Shown here: positions 26,066 to 33,855 of the stretch, one piece after another
Layout of the letters: the number at the start of each line of letters is the position of its first letter
How positions within the stretch are numbered: the stretch's first letter is position 1
Origin: Pseudomonas chlororaphis
GTDB lineage: Bacteria; Pseudomonadota; Gammaproteobacteria; Pseudomonadales; Pseudomonadaceae
Length of the DNA: 64,000 nucleotides
Assembly: GCF_001921865.1 (NCBI RefSeq)
Contig: NZ_MSCT01000002.1
Span: 186,001-250,000 of the forward strand
Direction of reading: 5' to 3'
Position numbers and translations under genes: made by a program
Notes under the pieces: generated by a model
Told to the model about the DNA's origin: nothing
What the model saw: the letters and a program-made list of their open reading frames with translations, nothing else
The model's database searches: none

Positions 26066-27181
26066 ATGGCACTCGGACAAGTCAGCGTAAACAATCTCAA
26101 TCTTGGCCAAGGCGAAGTGACGGAGATCGAGCGCTATTTCCTTTTCATCGGCCCCGCGGCTAAGAACGTCGGCAAGCTGCTGGCCCTGAACACCGACAGC
26201 GACCTGGATGGCGAGCTGGGCCTGCCAGCCAGCGACCTGAAAACCCAAATCACTGCAGCCCGGGCCAATGGCGGCAACCGCTGGGCGTGCCTGGCCGCGC
26301 CGATCGGCCCCGAGGGTGAATGGGCTGCCGCACTGAAAACCGCCCAGGAACAAGGCTTTTCGGTCGAAGGCATCTTCATCACCAAGCCGGTGACCGCCGG
26401 CGCCGAGCTGGAGGCGATGCACGCTGCCGCCGAGGCACTGAACAACAAGTACGGACGCCGCGCATTCGTCGTTGCCGCCTCCGCTGGTCTGCATCCTGTT
26501 CAGACCTGGGACGAGTACCTGGTGGAGCAGAAAGCGATCCCTGCCGGCATCGCCGCCCCTCGAGTCGTGCTGGTGAACCAGTTGCACGGCAACGACCTGG
26601 GCGTCCTGGCCGGGCGCCTGGCCAATGCCGCCTGGAGCATTGCTGACACCCCTATGCGCGTGGCCAGCGGGCCGCTGTTGGGCCTCGGGCCGGTGCCCCA
26701 GGACAAGGACGGCGTACCGCTGCCCTCGGCCATTCGTGCCGAGTTGGACAAGGCCCGTTTCTCTGTCTCGCAGACCTACCCGGACTATGAAGGCGTTTAC
26801 TGGGGCGACGCCAACCTGCTGGACACCGCCGGTAGCGACTTCCAGGTGCTGGAGCACCTGCGCCTGGCCGACAAGGCCGCCCGCCAGATTCGCCCGCTGC
26901 TAATCCGCCGTATCGGTGACCGCCGGCTGAACAACAGCCCCAACAGCATGGCCGTCAACACCAATGCCCTGATGGCACCGCTGCGCCGCATGTCGAAGGC
27001 CGCCAAGTTCGCCGGCGAAGTCTTCCCGGGCGAGATCGAGGCCCCCAAGGACGGCGACCTAGTGCTGGTCTGGAAGAGCCGAACCAAGGTTGAGGCCTTC
27101 CTCAAGATCCGGCCGCTGAACTGCCCGAAAGACCTTACCGCGAACATCGCACTCGACCTTTCCCAGGACGACCAGGAGTAA
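26066..27181 (+). CDS. DUF2586 contractile tail sheath protein
   Basis: A 371-residue protein from the ATG at 26066 (MALGQVSVNNLNLGQGEVTE) with GAGG upstream. DUF2586 proteins are sheath subunits in HP1/K139-like phages. LGLGPVPQDKDGVPLPSAIR, YPDYEGVYWGDANLLDTAGS and LRLADKAARQIRPLLIRRIG fit sheath proteins, which polymerise around the tube and contract on infection. Annotated P2 sheath (gpFI) is different in sequence, one reason to place this prophage nearer to HP1. Confidence 0.87.
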   Translation: MALGQVSVNNLNLGQGEVTEIERYFLFIGPAAKNVGKLLALNTDSDLDGELGLPASDLKTQITAARANGGNRWACLAAPIGPEGEWAAALKTAQEQGFSVEGIFITKPVTAGAELEAMHAAAEALNNKYGRRAFVVAASAGLHPVQTWDEYLVEQKAIPAGIAAPRVVLVNQLHGNDLGVLAGRLANAAWSIADTPMRVASGPLLGLGPVPQDKDGVPLPSAIRAELDKARFSVSQTYPDYEGVYWGDANLLDTAGSDFQVLEHLRLADKAARQIRPLLIRRIGDRRLNNSPNSMAVNTNALMAPLRRMSKAAKFAGEVFPGEIEAPKDGDLVLVWKSRTKVEAFLKIRPLNCPKDLTANIALDLSQDDQE

Positions 27182-27185
27182 CCCC

Positions 27186-27635
27186 ATGGCCAAGATTGGC
27201 GGCATGAATTTCGACATCAACCTGGGCGACCTGAAAGTCCACGTTGAAACCGCAACTCTCGATATCACGGACAACAGCGCCGTGGCCCTGACCCGGGGCG
27301 TGCCTGACGGCTTTGTCGCCGGCGACGTGGCGGCCAGTGGCGAGATGGAGCTGGATACCACCAACTTCAATTTGCTGATCGAGGCCGCCGGCCGCGCCGG
27401 CAGCTTCCGCAAGCTGGATCTGTTCGACGTGCTGTTTTTTGCCAAGACCCCGACTGACGAAGTCCGCGTAGAGGCCTTCGGTTGCAAGCTGAAAATCTCC
27501 AGCCTGCTGAACATCGACTCCAAAGGTGGGGAGAAGTCCAAGCACAAGGTGCCGTTTGAAGTTGGAAGTCCGGACTTTATCCACATCAACGGCGTGCCGT
27601 ACCTGGATGCGACCGAGATCGAGGGCCTGAGCTGA
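27186..27635 (+). CDS. DUF2597 tail tube protein
   Basis: A 149-residue protein starting MAKIGGMNFDINLGDLKVHV, 4 nt after the sheath gene. DVAASGEMELDTTNFNLLIE and FFAKTPTDEVRVEAFGCKLK are family segments. By position and size it is the inner tail tube subunit. It overlaps the zinc-finger gene by one base. Confidence 0.85.
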   Translation: MAKIGGMNFDINLGDLKVHVETATLDITDNSAVALTRGVPDGFVAGDVAASGEMELDTTNFNLLIEAAGRAGSFRKLDLFDVLFFAKTPTDEVRVEAFGCKLKISSLLNIDSKGGEKSKHKVPFEVGSPDFIHINGVPYLDATEIEGLS

Positions 27636-27847
27636 TGGTTTGCCCGTTCGACCGCGCCCAGGCCCTGGAACAGCGACAGCGTGACCAGGCGATCGCCGTC
27701 CAGCTCGCCCGGGCACGCTCGACGGGCCCCAGCCTGACCCACTGCGAGGACTGCGATTGCGAGATCCCCCCAGCGCGCCGCGCCTTGGGCGGAATGACTC
27801 GCTGCGTCCCCTGCCAATCCACTTTCGAGAAAGGGGGACAGCGATGA
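27635..27847 (+). CDS. TraR/DksA-type C4 zinc-finger protein
   Basis: A 70-residue protein with a helical N-terminus (RQRDQAIAVQLARARS) and a zinc finger HCEDCDCEIPPARR ... TRCVPCQ at residues 42-67. TraR-like proteins bind RNA polymerase in the secondary channel and alter host transcription without ppGpp. P2-type phages carry a homologue in a similar place. It overlaps the holin gene by ATGA. Confidence 0.85.
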   Translation: MVCPFDRAQALEQRQRDQAIAVQLARARSTGPSLTHCEDCDCEIPPARRALGGMTRCVPCQSTFEKGGQR

Positions 27848-28050
27848 GTGCAAACCAAGCTGCCCAGGACACCGCAATCGCCGTAGCCAAGGCCGCACCA
27901 GCCATAGGCGTGGCCGCCACCGGCGCTACAGGCGCCGTCGATTGGTCGGCGGTCGCCTACATGCTGACTGCGCTGTACATGGTGCTGCAGATCGTTCTGC
28001 TGGCCCCCAAGTACCGCCAGATGCTGAGCGACTGGAAGGGAAAGCGATGA
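27844..28050 (+). CDS. Putative holin
   Basis: A 68-residue protein with a low-complexity Ala/Gly first half (AKAAPAIGVAATGATGAV), one strong membrane helix (VAYMLTALYMVLQIVLLAP) and a short basic tail (DWKGKR). This pattern, together with ATGA overlaps to its neighbours and the endolysin next to it, supports a holin that permeabilises the inner membrane at lysis. The Ala/Gly stretch may form a second membrane segment. Confidence 0.72.
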   Translation: MSANQAAQDTAIAVAKAAPAIGVAATGATGAVDWSAVAYMLTALYMVLQIVLLAPKYRQMLSDWKGKR

Positions 28051-28586
28051 GCCTGCGTCAGAAGATCCTGGCCGGGTCCATCGGCCTGGTCCTGGGCAGT
28101 AGCACGCTGATGGCGTTCCTGGGCAAGTGGGAAGGCGAAGGCCAGAACGTCGTCTATCCCGACAAGCTGGCCCGGGGCCTGCCTACCGTCTGCAAGGGCA
28201 TCACCAAGTACACCAGCCCTTATCCGGTGATCGTCAGCGACTACTGGTCGCCTGAGCGCTGCGCCGAGGTGGAGCAAATGGTGGTCGAAAAAGACCAGTT
28301 GGACCTGGCGGACTGCCTGGACAACCCACGGATCAGCCAGAACACCTTCGATGCCCTGAGCAGCCACGCGCATAACTTCGGCGTGCCTAGCACCTGCGCG
28401 AGCCGTGCTGTGGGTCTTATCAACGCCGGGCAGATCGCCGAGGGCTGCAAGGCGATCGCCTGGGCACCCGATGGAAAAACGCCGGTGTGGGCTTTCGTGA
28501 CTGATGCCCAGGGCCGCAAGCGGCTGGTTCCTGGCTTGCACGCCCGGCGTCTGGACGAGATGCGGCTGTGCAAGGAGGGCCTGTAA
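28047..28586 (+). CDS. GH24 endolysin (lysozyme), probable signal-anchor-release type
   Basis: A 179-residue lysozyme. The catalytic region is KWEGEGQNVVYPDKLARGLP TVC read in two steps: Glu in WEGEG, Asp in YPDK, Thr in LPTVC. SSHAHNFGVPSTCASR and LVPGLHARRLDEMRLCKEG are R-type lysozyme features. The N-terminus (LAGSIGLVLGSSTLMAFLG) is a weakly hydrophobic Gly/Ser-rich segment, typical for SAR endolysins that are exported by Sec and released when the membrane depolarises. It cleaves peptidoglycan. It overlaps the holin gene by ATGA. Confidence 0.87.
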   Translation: MSLRQKILAGSIGLVLGSSTLMAFLGKWEGEGQNVVYPDKLARGLPTVCKGITKYTSPYPVIVSDYWSPERCAEVEQMVVEKDQLDLADCLDNPRISQNTFDALSSHAHNFGVPSTCASRAVGLINAGQIAEGCKAIAWAPDGKTPVWAFVTDAQGRKRLVPGLHARRLDEMRLCKEGL

Positions 28587-29062
28587 TGCTTCGGGAAGTG
28601 GTGTTTCCGCTACTGCTCGTCCTGGCGGCCTGGTTCGGGTTTGACCTCCTCGAGGAGCAACGCGACACCGCCCGCCTCGAACGTGACCAAGCCCGAAACG
28701 AGCGAGACGGCCTGCGCGAGGCGGCTCGCGTCAGCGGCGAACTGCTCGCAGCGCGTGACGCCATCGATCGCCAACGAACCCAGGAGCTGACCCATGAACG
28801 CAATCAAAACCAGCTGCTGCAGCGCGCTGTTGACGCTGGCAGTCAGCGGCTGTTCGTCAACGCCACCTGTCCAGCCAGCCCAACTACTGATTCCGGAGCC
28901 CGCGGCCTGGCTGATGCAGGAACCGCCGAACTCGCAGCAAACGCTCGATCGGATTATTTCACCCTCCGCGACCAGCTCGCCCTCGGCCGGCAAATGATCC
29001 TCGGCCTGCAGGCCCACGTCCGTGTCCTGCAGGACTATGCCCGCCGTGCCTGCGGGCGCTGA
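28586..29062 (+). CDS. Rz-like i-spanin
   Basis: A 158-residue protein starting in the TAATG overlap with the endolysin stop. An N-terminal membrane anchor (VVFPLLLVLAAWFGFDLL) is followed by a long charged coiled coil (EEQRDTARLERDQARNERDG). Rz proteins span the periplasm from the inner membrane and join Rz1 to fuse the two membranes in the last lysis step. The partner is nested inside this gene in another frame. Confidence 0.85.
   Translation: MLREVVFPLLLVLAAWFGFDLLEEQRDTARLERDQARNERDGLREAARVSGELLAARDAIDRQRTQELTHERNQNQLLQRAVDAGSQRLFVNATCPASPTTDSGARGLADAGTAELAANARSDYFTLRDQLALGRQMILGLQAHVRVLQDYARRACGR
28794..28997 (+). CDS. Rz1-like o-spanin lipoprotein, nested in Rz
   Basis: A 67-residue protein read in the +1 frame entirely inside the Rz gene. 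The signal peptide ends in a lipobox (LTLAVSGC); the mature part starts CSSTPPVQPAQLLIPEPAAW, Pro-rich as is usual for Rz1. It should be an outer-membrane lipoprotein that binds the i-spanin C-terminus. Nesting is a normal feature of Rz/Rz1 pairs. Confidence 0.85.
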   Translation: MNAIKTSCCSALLTLAVSGCSSTPPVQPAQLLIPEPAAWLMQEPPNSQQTLDRIISPSATSSPSAGK

Positions 29063-29099
29063 TTCACACCTTCCATTCCATCCATTAGGAGCAATACCC

Positions 29100-29387
29100 A
29101 TGACCGACCGCACCGAAATCACCCTGACCGTAGGCAACGACGACTTCGACTTTGTCGTGGATCCGGCCGTAATGACCAAGTACATCAACAGCCTGACCCC
29201 GGCCAACAAGGTAGCACCAGGCAACAACCTGCTGATGAACACCGTAGTGGCTGCCCAGAAGGACAAGCTCAAGCCGCTGTTGGGCAACCCGATGACCGTC
29301 CTGCAGATCGCCGGCGCCCTGGTCGAGGAGTACGCCCCGACTGTTGAGGTCACCGTAAAAAAGCGCTCGGCCACGCCGAACGACTGA
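29100..29387 (+). CDS. Tail assembly chaperone (gpE-like, zero-frame product)
   Basis: A 95-residue protein (MTDRTEITLTVGNDDFDFVV) with AGGAG eight nt before the ATG. It lies directly before the tape measure gene, the place of gpE and of lambda gpG-type chaperones. TPANKVAPGNNLLMNTVVAA and VLQIAGALVEEYAP are typical for the putative phage tail assembly chaperone family. An A AAA AAG heptamer near its 3' end allows a longer frameshift product. Confidence 0.85.
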   Translation: MTDRTEITLTVGNDDFDFVVDPAVMTKYINSLTPANKVAPGNNLLMNTVVAAQKDKLKPLLGNPMTVLQIAGALVEEYAPTVEVTVKKRSATPND

Positions 29388-29554
29388 CCGAAGACGGCCT
29401 GGGCCAACTTCTGGCCCTGGCCGATCGCTGGCTACCTGGTGCACCGCCCACGCCTGACAACCTGGGCACAGCCAAATGGCTGGAGGACGAGCACTGGCGG
29501 CGAATGGAGATCGCCATAGCCAACGGCATATCACGAGCATTCAACGGTAACTGA
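29100..29554 (+). CDS. Tail assembly chaperone -1 frameshift fusion (gpE+E'-like)
   Basis: A ribosome slipping by -1 on A AAA AAG (29357-29363) after 88 zero-frame codons enters a frame open for 63 codons to TGA at 29552. The extension begins ALGHAERLTEDGLGQLLALA and ends NGISRAFNGN; it contains WLPGAPPTPDNLGTAKWLED, clearly protein-like. There is no separate start codon with a ribosome site for it. The fused protein would be 151 residues, ending 5 nt before the tape measure start. P2 E/E+E' and lambda G/GT use the same device. Confidence 0.8.
29357..29363 (+). promoter_or_regulatory. Slippery heptamer A AAA AAG for -1 frameshifting
   Basis: In the zero frame the codons are GTA AAA AAG, so the heptamer is in the canonical X XXY YYZ register. 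Bacterial ribosomes slip efficiently on A AAA AAG. The -1 frame is open beyond it for 63 codons. Confidence 0.8.
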
Positions 29555-29559
29555 TCCCC

Positions 29560-31839
29560 ATGAGCGCGAAAGCATCCAGCCGCTTGGACTTCATCTTGAG
29601 CCTGACTGACAAGATCAGTTCACCGCTGGCCAAGGTGACCAAGGGCTTCAACGACCTGGCCGAACAGGGCGAGAACAACATTAAGCAGATGGGGCTAGGC
29701 CTGGGCGGCTTGATTGGTTCGGCCAAAGGCATCAGCGAGTCGCTGGAGCCTGCGCTGGAGATGAACCGCGCCCTGGGCGAAGTCCGTTCGCTCGGCGTGG
29801 CCGAGGATGCGCTGGACGCGCTCAACAGCAAGTCGCTGGAATTCTCGGTCGCCTATGGCGAGAACGCCCAGGAGTTCGTCGCCTCGGCCTACAAGATCGA
29901 AGGCGCGATCAAGGGTCTGGCCGGCTCGCAGTTGGCCACCTTTACCAACACCAGCAGCGTGCTGGCCAAGGCCACCAAGTCCGATAAGGAGGTGATGAGC
30001 GAGTACGTCGGCACGCTGTACAACCTGCAGAAACAGCAGGCCGATGCCATGGGCAAAAGCCAATGGGTCGAGAAGCTGGGCGGGCAAACCGCCCTAGCCG
30101 TGCGGCTGTTCCGCACCAGTGGCGCGCAGATGAAAGACGGTTTCAAGGAGGCCGGCGCGATCGCTACCGCCGCCGGCATCGACCTTTCCGAACAAATGGC
30201 TGTGATCGGTAGCCTGTCCAGCACCATGGAAGGCGGCGATGCCGGCGGCCGCTACAAAGCGTTCTTCGAGAACATCGAGAACGCATCCGAAAAGCTGGGG
30301 ATGAAGTTCACCGACACCAATGGCAAAGTCATGCCGATGCTGGACATTCTGGCCAAGCTGCAGGGCAAGTTCGGAGATCTGCGCGGCGCCGCGGCTAACG
30401 CCAAGCTCATGGAAGCCTTCGGCGGTGAAGGCGCCCAGGTAATCGGCGCGCTCGCTCAGGACACCGGCCGGCTCAAGAACGGCATTGAGCAATTGGGCAA
30501 GGTCCGGGGCCTGGAGCAGGCCGAGAAGATGGCCAAGGCCATGGTGGATCCGTGGCAGCAGTTCGGCGCCGCGGTGCAAGCGCTGCGCATCGCCTTCGGG
30601 CAAGCCCTGATCCCGATCCTACAGCCGCTGATGGATCGCCTGGTCGGCATCGGTAAAACCCTGGTGTATTGGACGCGGTTGTTCCCGAACATCACCCGCG
30701 TGATCGGTATCACCGTGCTTTCCGTCCTGGGCATCGTCGCCGCCATGAGTGCGCTTACCCTGGTTGTGGGCATCAGCAAGATGGTTTGGATGGCCGCGAC
30801 CATCGCCTGGAACCTGTTCACCTGGGCCGGCTGGCGCAGCATCGCGATGTTCCTCTATCACGCCGTGATGGTGACTGCGTTCGTCACGGGCCTGGTTCTC
30901 ATGTACACCGTCATGGGTCTGGTTCGCGTGGCCATGCTGCTGTGGCAGGGCGCTATCTGGCTGGTGAACGCGGCCCTGCTGGCCAACCCGATCGGCCTGG
31001 TGATTGTCGCCATCGTCGCCCTGGTCGCGGCCGTGATTGCGATCGTGGCGTATTGGGACGAGTTGACCACGGCGCTGATGAAGACCGCGGCGTTTCAGTG
31101 GGTCGCTGGCCAGGTGCAGGCGCTGGGCGACTGGTTCAGCTCGATGGGCGGCTGGACGGGCCTTGCCCGGGCTGCGTGGGACGGCATCGTCTCGGTCTTT
31201 CAGAAGGCCATTAATGGCCTGATCGAGATGCTGAACAAGATCCCCGGCGTGAACATCGAAACCCAGTTTGGCGACCTGCCGCAGCCGCCCGACGTGCCGG
31301 AGATCCCCGGCCAGGCCGTCCCGGTTGGCGTCATGCCGATGAACCAGGAGGCGCTGCAGCCTGTGGCGAAATCCTTGCTGCAGGTGCAGCCGTCGGTGCC
31401 CCTGGTCACACCGATGGCCAACGCGATGTTGCCGCCGGCAGTGGAGCGCACCGCCGCTGCCCCAACGGCGCCGGCGCTGAAGCTGGTTCCGCCGGTGGTA
31501 CAGCCGTTGGCCCAGGTGCCGGCCTCGATGCCAGCACAACCTGAGCCGATCGGCGCCACGCTCAAGACCCTGGCCGCACTGCCGCAAACGCCGGTGAAGG
31601 TCGAGGTGGCCGGGCCGGTGGACCAGGTCGAGCGCAACCGCGAACGCCTGACCCAGGCCGCCCCGAACCTGTCGCCGTTGCGCCCTGCAGCTGTGCCCCA
31701 GGGCGGATTGTTGAACAGCATTCAGACCAACACCCAGAACCAGAACCGAGGAATCAAGGTGGAAAAAGTGGAGATCCACACCAGCAAACCGCTGACCCCG
31801 CTGGAGCTGGAAAACATGATCGACATGGCGGTGGGCTGA
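29560..31839 (+). CDS. Phage tail tape measure protein
   Basis: A 759-residue protein. It starts MSAKASSRLDFILSLTDKIS, has a long helical N-terminal half (LNSKSLEFSVAYGENAQEFV), a hydrophobic centre with several membrane-like segments (GITVLSVLGIVAAMSALTLV; LLANPIGLVIVAIVALVAAV) and a Pro/Ala/Val-rich C-terminus. Tape measure proteins fix tail length and are ejected to help DNA cross the envelope. It follows the frameshifted chaperone gene, which is expected to coat it during assembly. Confidence 0.92.
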   Translation: MSAKASSRLDFILSLTDKISSPLAKVTKGFNDLAEQGENNIKQMGLGLGGLIGSAKGISESLEPALEMNRALGEVRSLGVAEDALDALNSKSLEFSVAYGENAQEFVASAYKIEGAIKGLAGSQLATFTNTSSVLAKATKSDKEVMSEYVGTLYNLQKQQADAMGKSQWVEKLGGQTALAVRLFRTSGAQMKDGFKEAGAIATAAGIDLSEQMAVIGSLSSTMEGGDAGGRYKAFFENIENASEKLGMKFTDTNGKVMPMLDILAKLQGKFGDLRGAAANAKLMEAFGGEGAQVIGALAQDTGRLKNGIEQLGKVRGLEQAEKMAKAMVDPWQQFGAAVQALRIAFGQALIPILQPLMDRLVGIGKTLVYWTRLFPNITRVIGITVLSVLGIVAAMSALTLVVGISKMVWMAATIAWNLFTWAGWRSIAMFLYHAVMVTAFVTGLVLMYTVMGLVRVAMLLWQGAIWLVNAALLANPIGLVIVAIVALVAAVIAIVAYWDELTTALMKTAAFQWVAGQVQALGDWFSSMGGWTGLARAAWDGIVSVFQKAINGLIEMLNKIPGVNIETQFGDLPQPPDVPEIPGQAVPVGVMPMNQEALQPVAKSLLQVQPSVPLVTPMANAMLPPAVERTAAAPTAPALKLVPPVVQPLAQVPASMPAQPEPIGATLKTLAALPQTPVKVEVAGPVDQVERNRERLTQAAPNLSPLRPAAVPQGGLLNSIQTNTQNQNRGIKVEKVEIHTSKPLTPLELENMIDMAVG

Positions 31840-32156
31840 TGAGCGAGTACATAGACCTGCTGATCGAGGGCAACGACCTGGTGCTGGACCCGTCCCGTCA
31901 GCCGCGGCTGATCGAGGACCGGGCCAGCATCGCCCAGGACATTGCCCACATGATCCGCGAAAGCGGTTTGCTGGTGACCCTGGTCGCCGAGCGCAGCCGC
32001 AACCGGCAAGCCGACTGCATCCTGCAGTTGGAGCTGCTGGTGGAGGCTGACGAACGCCTGGTGCCAGGGACGGCCAGGATTACCCAGGACAAACCGGGCC
32101 AGTACCTGGTGACCGCCAAGACCCTGAAATTTGGCGCTGTCGAGGTGTTTTTGTGA
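31839..32156 (+). CDS. DUF2590 baseplate protein (gp25/gpW-like)
   Basis: A 105-residue protein with the family order: IDLLIEGNDLVLDPSRQPRL, RASIAQDIAHMIRESGLLVT, TARITQDKPGQYLVTAKTLK. The resemblance in size and layout to T4 gp25 / P2 gpW wedge proteins is clear, and it precedes the J gene as gpW does in P2. It overlaps the tape measure stop (TGATG) and the J gene start (GTGA). Confidence 0.83.
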   Translation: MSEYIDLLIEGNDLVLDPSRQPRLIEDRASIAQDIAHMIRESGLLVTLVAERSRNRQADCILQLELLVEADERLVPGTARITQDKPGQYLVTAKTLKFGAVEVFL

Positions 32157-33325
32157 GTGACGTAGATTTTCGCCAGGCGCTGATCGATGCCGGCATTCCG
32201 ACCACCGAGGACGGCCTGCGCAAGACCTGGGAGGCCGAGGTAGCTGCCCAGGGCAGCAAGGTGAGCAACACCGGTGCCTACTCGCCGTTCTGGCGCGTGG
32301 TCACCGCCCTGGTGACCAAGCCGGTCATGTGGCTGATTAATCTCATCAGCGACACCGTACTGCCCAACTTTTTCGTAAAGACTGCCGGCGGTGCCTGGCT
32401 GGAGATGCTGGCCTGGGCGGTCAACGTCGAGCGCAAGGGCGCGACCAAGACCCAAGGCGTCTTGCTGTTCACCCGCGAAACCACCGGCGGCGCCCTGGAG
32501 ATGCCCGCCGGTGTGGTGGTGCAGTCCGCCGCAATCAACGGCCATATCTATCAGCTGGTGACCACCGCAGACGCGGTGTTTGACGACGGCTTGCTGCAAC
32601 TCTCCGTGCCGGTGCAAGCGCAAGAGGTCGGCAGCGGCTACAATCTGGCGCCCGGGTACTACGCCATCCTGCCGGAGCCGGTGCCCGGCATTGCCCAGGT
32701 GGTGAACGCTGACGGCTGGATGACTGCACCAGGTGCGGATCCGGAGCCCGACGACCAACTGCGCTTGCGTACCCGCAACCAGTTCTCGGCCGTCAACCAA
32801 TGGCACACCGACGCCGTATACCGGGCGATGATCTCGGCATTCCCTGGCGTACGGCCGGATGGCGTGTACTTCCTGCACGGCGCCCCCCGGGGCCCCGGCA
32901 GTGCCAATGCCTACGTGCTGTTCGATGCCGACGTGCCGGCCGCGACGTTCCTCGAGCAGATCAACGCCCACGTGCGCGATGGCGGCAACCATGGCCATGG
33001 CGACGACATGCTGGTCATGGTGATGCCGGAGACGCTGCACGCGCTGCGTGTGACCTTCTGGCCACGGCCCAACCTGACCGCGGAGAAGCGCGAGAGCCTG
33101 CAGGAAGAAATCGCCCTGTTCATCCGCGCCGCATTCCGCGAGAGCACCGCCAGCGACTACCAGCCGACGCTGACCTACCCGCAGTCGCGCTTTTCGTTCA
33201 GTCGCCTGGGCGAGGAACTGCACCAGACGTTCCCCAGCATCGAGTCGCTGCACTTCGACAATGACGACATCGTTTCAGAGCTGACCATCCCACGTATCCA
33301 GAGCCTGCAGGTGGTCGCCGCATGA
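32153..33325 (+). CDS. Baseplate J-like protein
   Basis: A 390-residue protein beginning with GTG. It has the baseplate J pattern: FFVKTAGGAWLEMLAWAVNV, TTGGALEMPAGVVVQSAAI, GSGYNLAPGYYAILPEPVPG and DDQLRLRTRNQFSAVNQWHT. It forms the wedge edge to which the fibers attach. It overlaps the I gene by ATGA. Confidence 0.92.
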   Translation: MSDVDFRQALIDAGIPTTEDGLRKTWEAEVAAQGSKVSNTGAYSPFWRVVTALVTKPVMWLINLISDTVLPNFFVKTAGGAWLEMLAWAVNVERKGATKTQGVLLFTRETTGGALEMPAGVVVQSAAINGHIYQLVTTADAVFDDGLLQLSVPVQAQEVGSGYNLAPGYYAILPEPVPGIAQVVNADGWMTAPGADPEPDDQLRLRTRNQFSAVNQWHTDAVYRAMISAFPGVRPDGVYFLHGAPRGPGSANAYVLFDADVPAATFLEQINAHVRDGGNHGHGDDMLVMVMPETLHALRVTFWPRPNLTAEKRESLQEEIALFIRAAFRESTASDYQPTLTYPQSRFSFSRLGEELHQTFPSIESLHFDNDDIVSELTIPRIQSLQVVAA

Positions 33326-33846
33326 TCCGCTTGAAACTGCCGTTTTGGTTGGACGGGCCCGAGCTGGCCAAGCTCAAGACCGCCGCACAGACCTGGTGGG
33401 AAAAGGTCGAGGGCTGGCTGCAGTGGCCACTGCTGCAGATGGACGCCGAGACGTGCCATTTGACCGTGCTCGACCTGCTGGCCTGGCAACGGGATATCAA
33501 CCGCTTCAAGGACGAACCCGAGAGCCTTTACCGCCTGCGCGTGAAGTTCGCTTTCATCAACGCCGTGGACGCCGGCAGCACTGCAGGGCTGAAACGCATC
33601 CTGCACCGCCTCGGCGTCGGCTACGTCGAGATCGAGGAACGCCTGGACGGTCGGGATTGGGACGTGGTGCTGCTGCGCCTCTCCGACTCGCAGCTGTCGG
33701 AAAACCCCGAGCTGCTGCGGGTATTGATTCAGCAATACGGCCGCACCTGCCGCCGCTATGACTTCGTGACCATCACCCCTGTAACGCTGCGCATCGTCGC
33801 GGCGGACTTCAACGACGACCAGCAGACGCTGGTCGCCAGCTTGTAG
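33322..33846 (+). CDS. Tail protein I-like
   Basis: A 174-residue protein. LTVLDLLAWQRDINRFKDEP and YRLRVKFAFINAVDAGSTAG LKRILHR read in two steps are typical for the P2 gpI family that follows gpJ. The protein is needed for baseplate assembly. Nine nt separate its stop from the fiber start. Confidence 0.85.
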   Translation: MIRLKLPFWLDGPELAKLKTAAQTWWEKVEGWLQWPLLQMDAETCHLTVLDLLAWQRDINRFKDEPESLYRLRVKFAFINAVDAGSTAGLKRILHRLGVGYVEIEERLDGRDWDVVLLRLSDSQLSENPELLRVLIQQYGRTCRRYDFVTITPVTLRIVAADFNDDQQTLVASL

Positions 33847-33855
33847 GAGGCCTGC

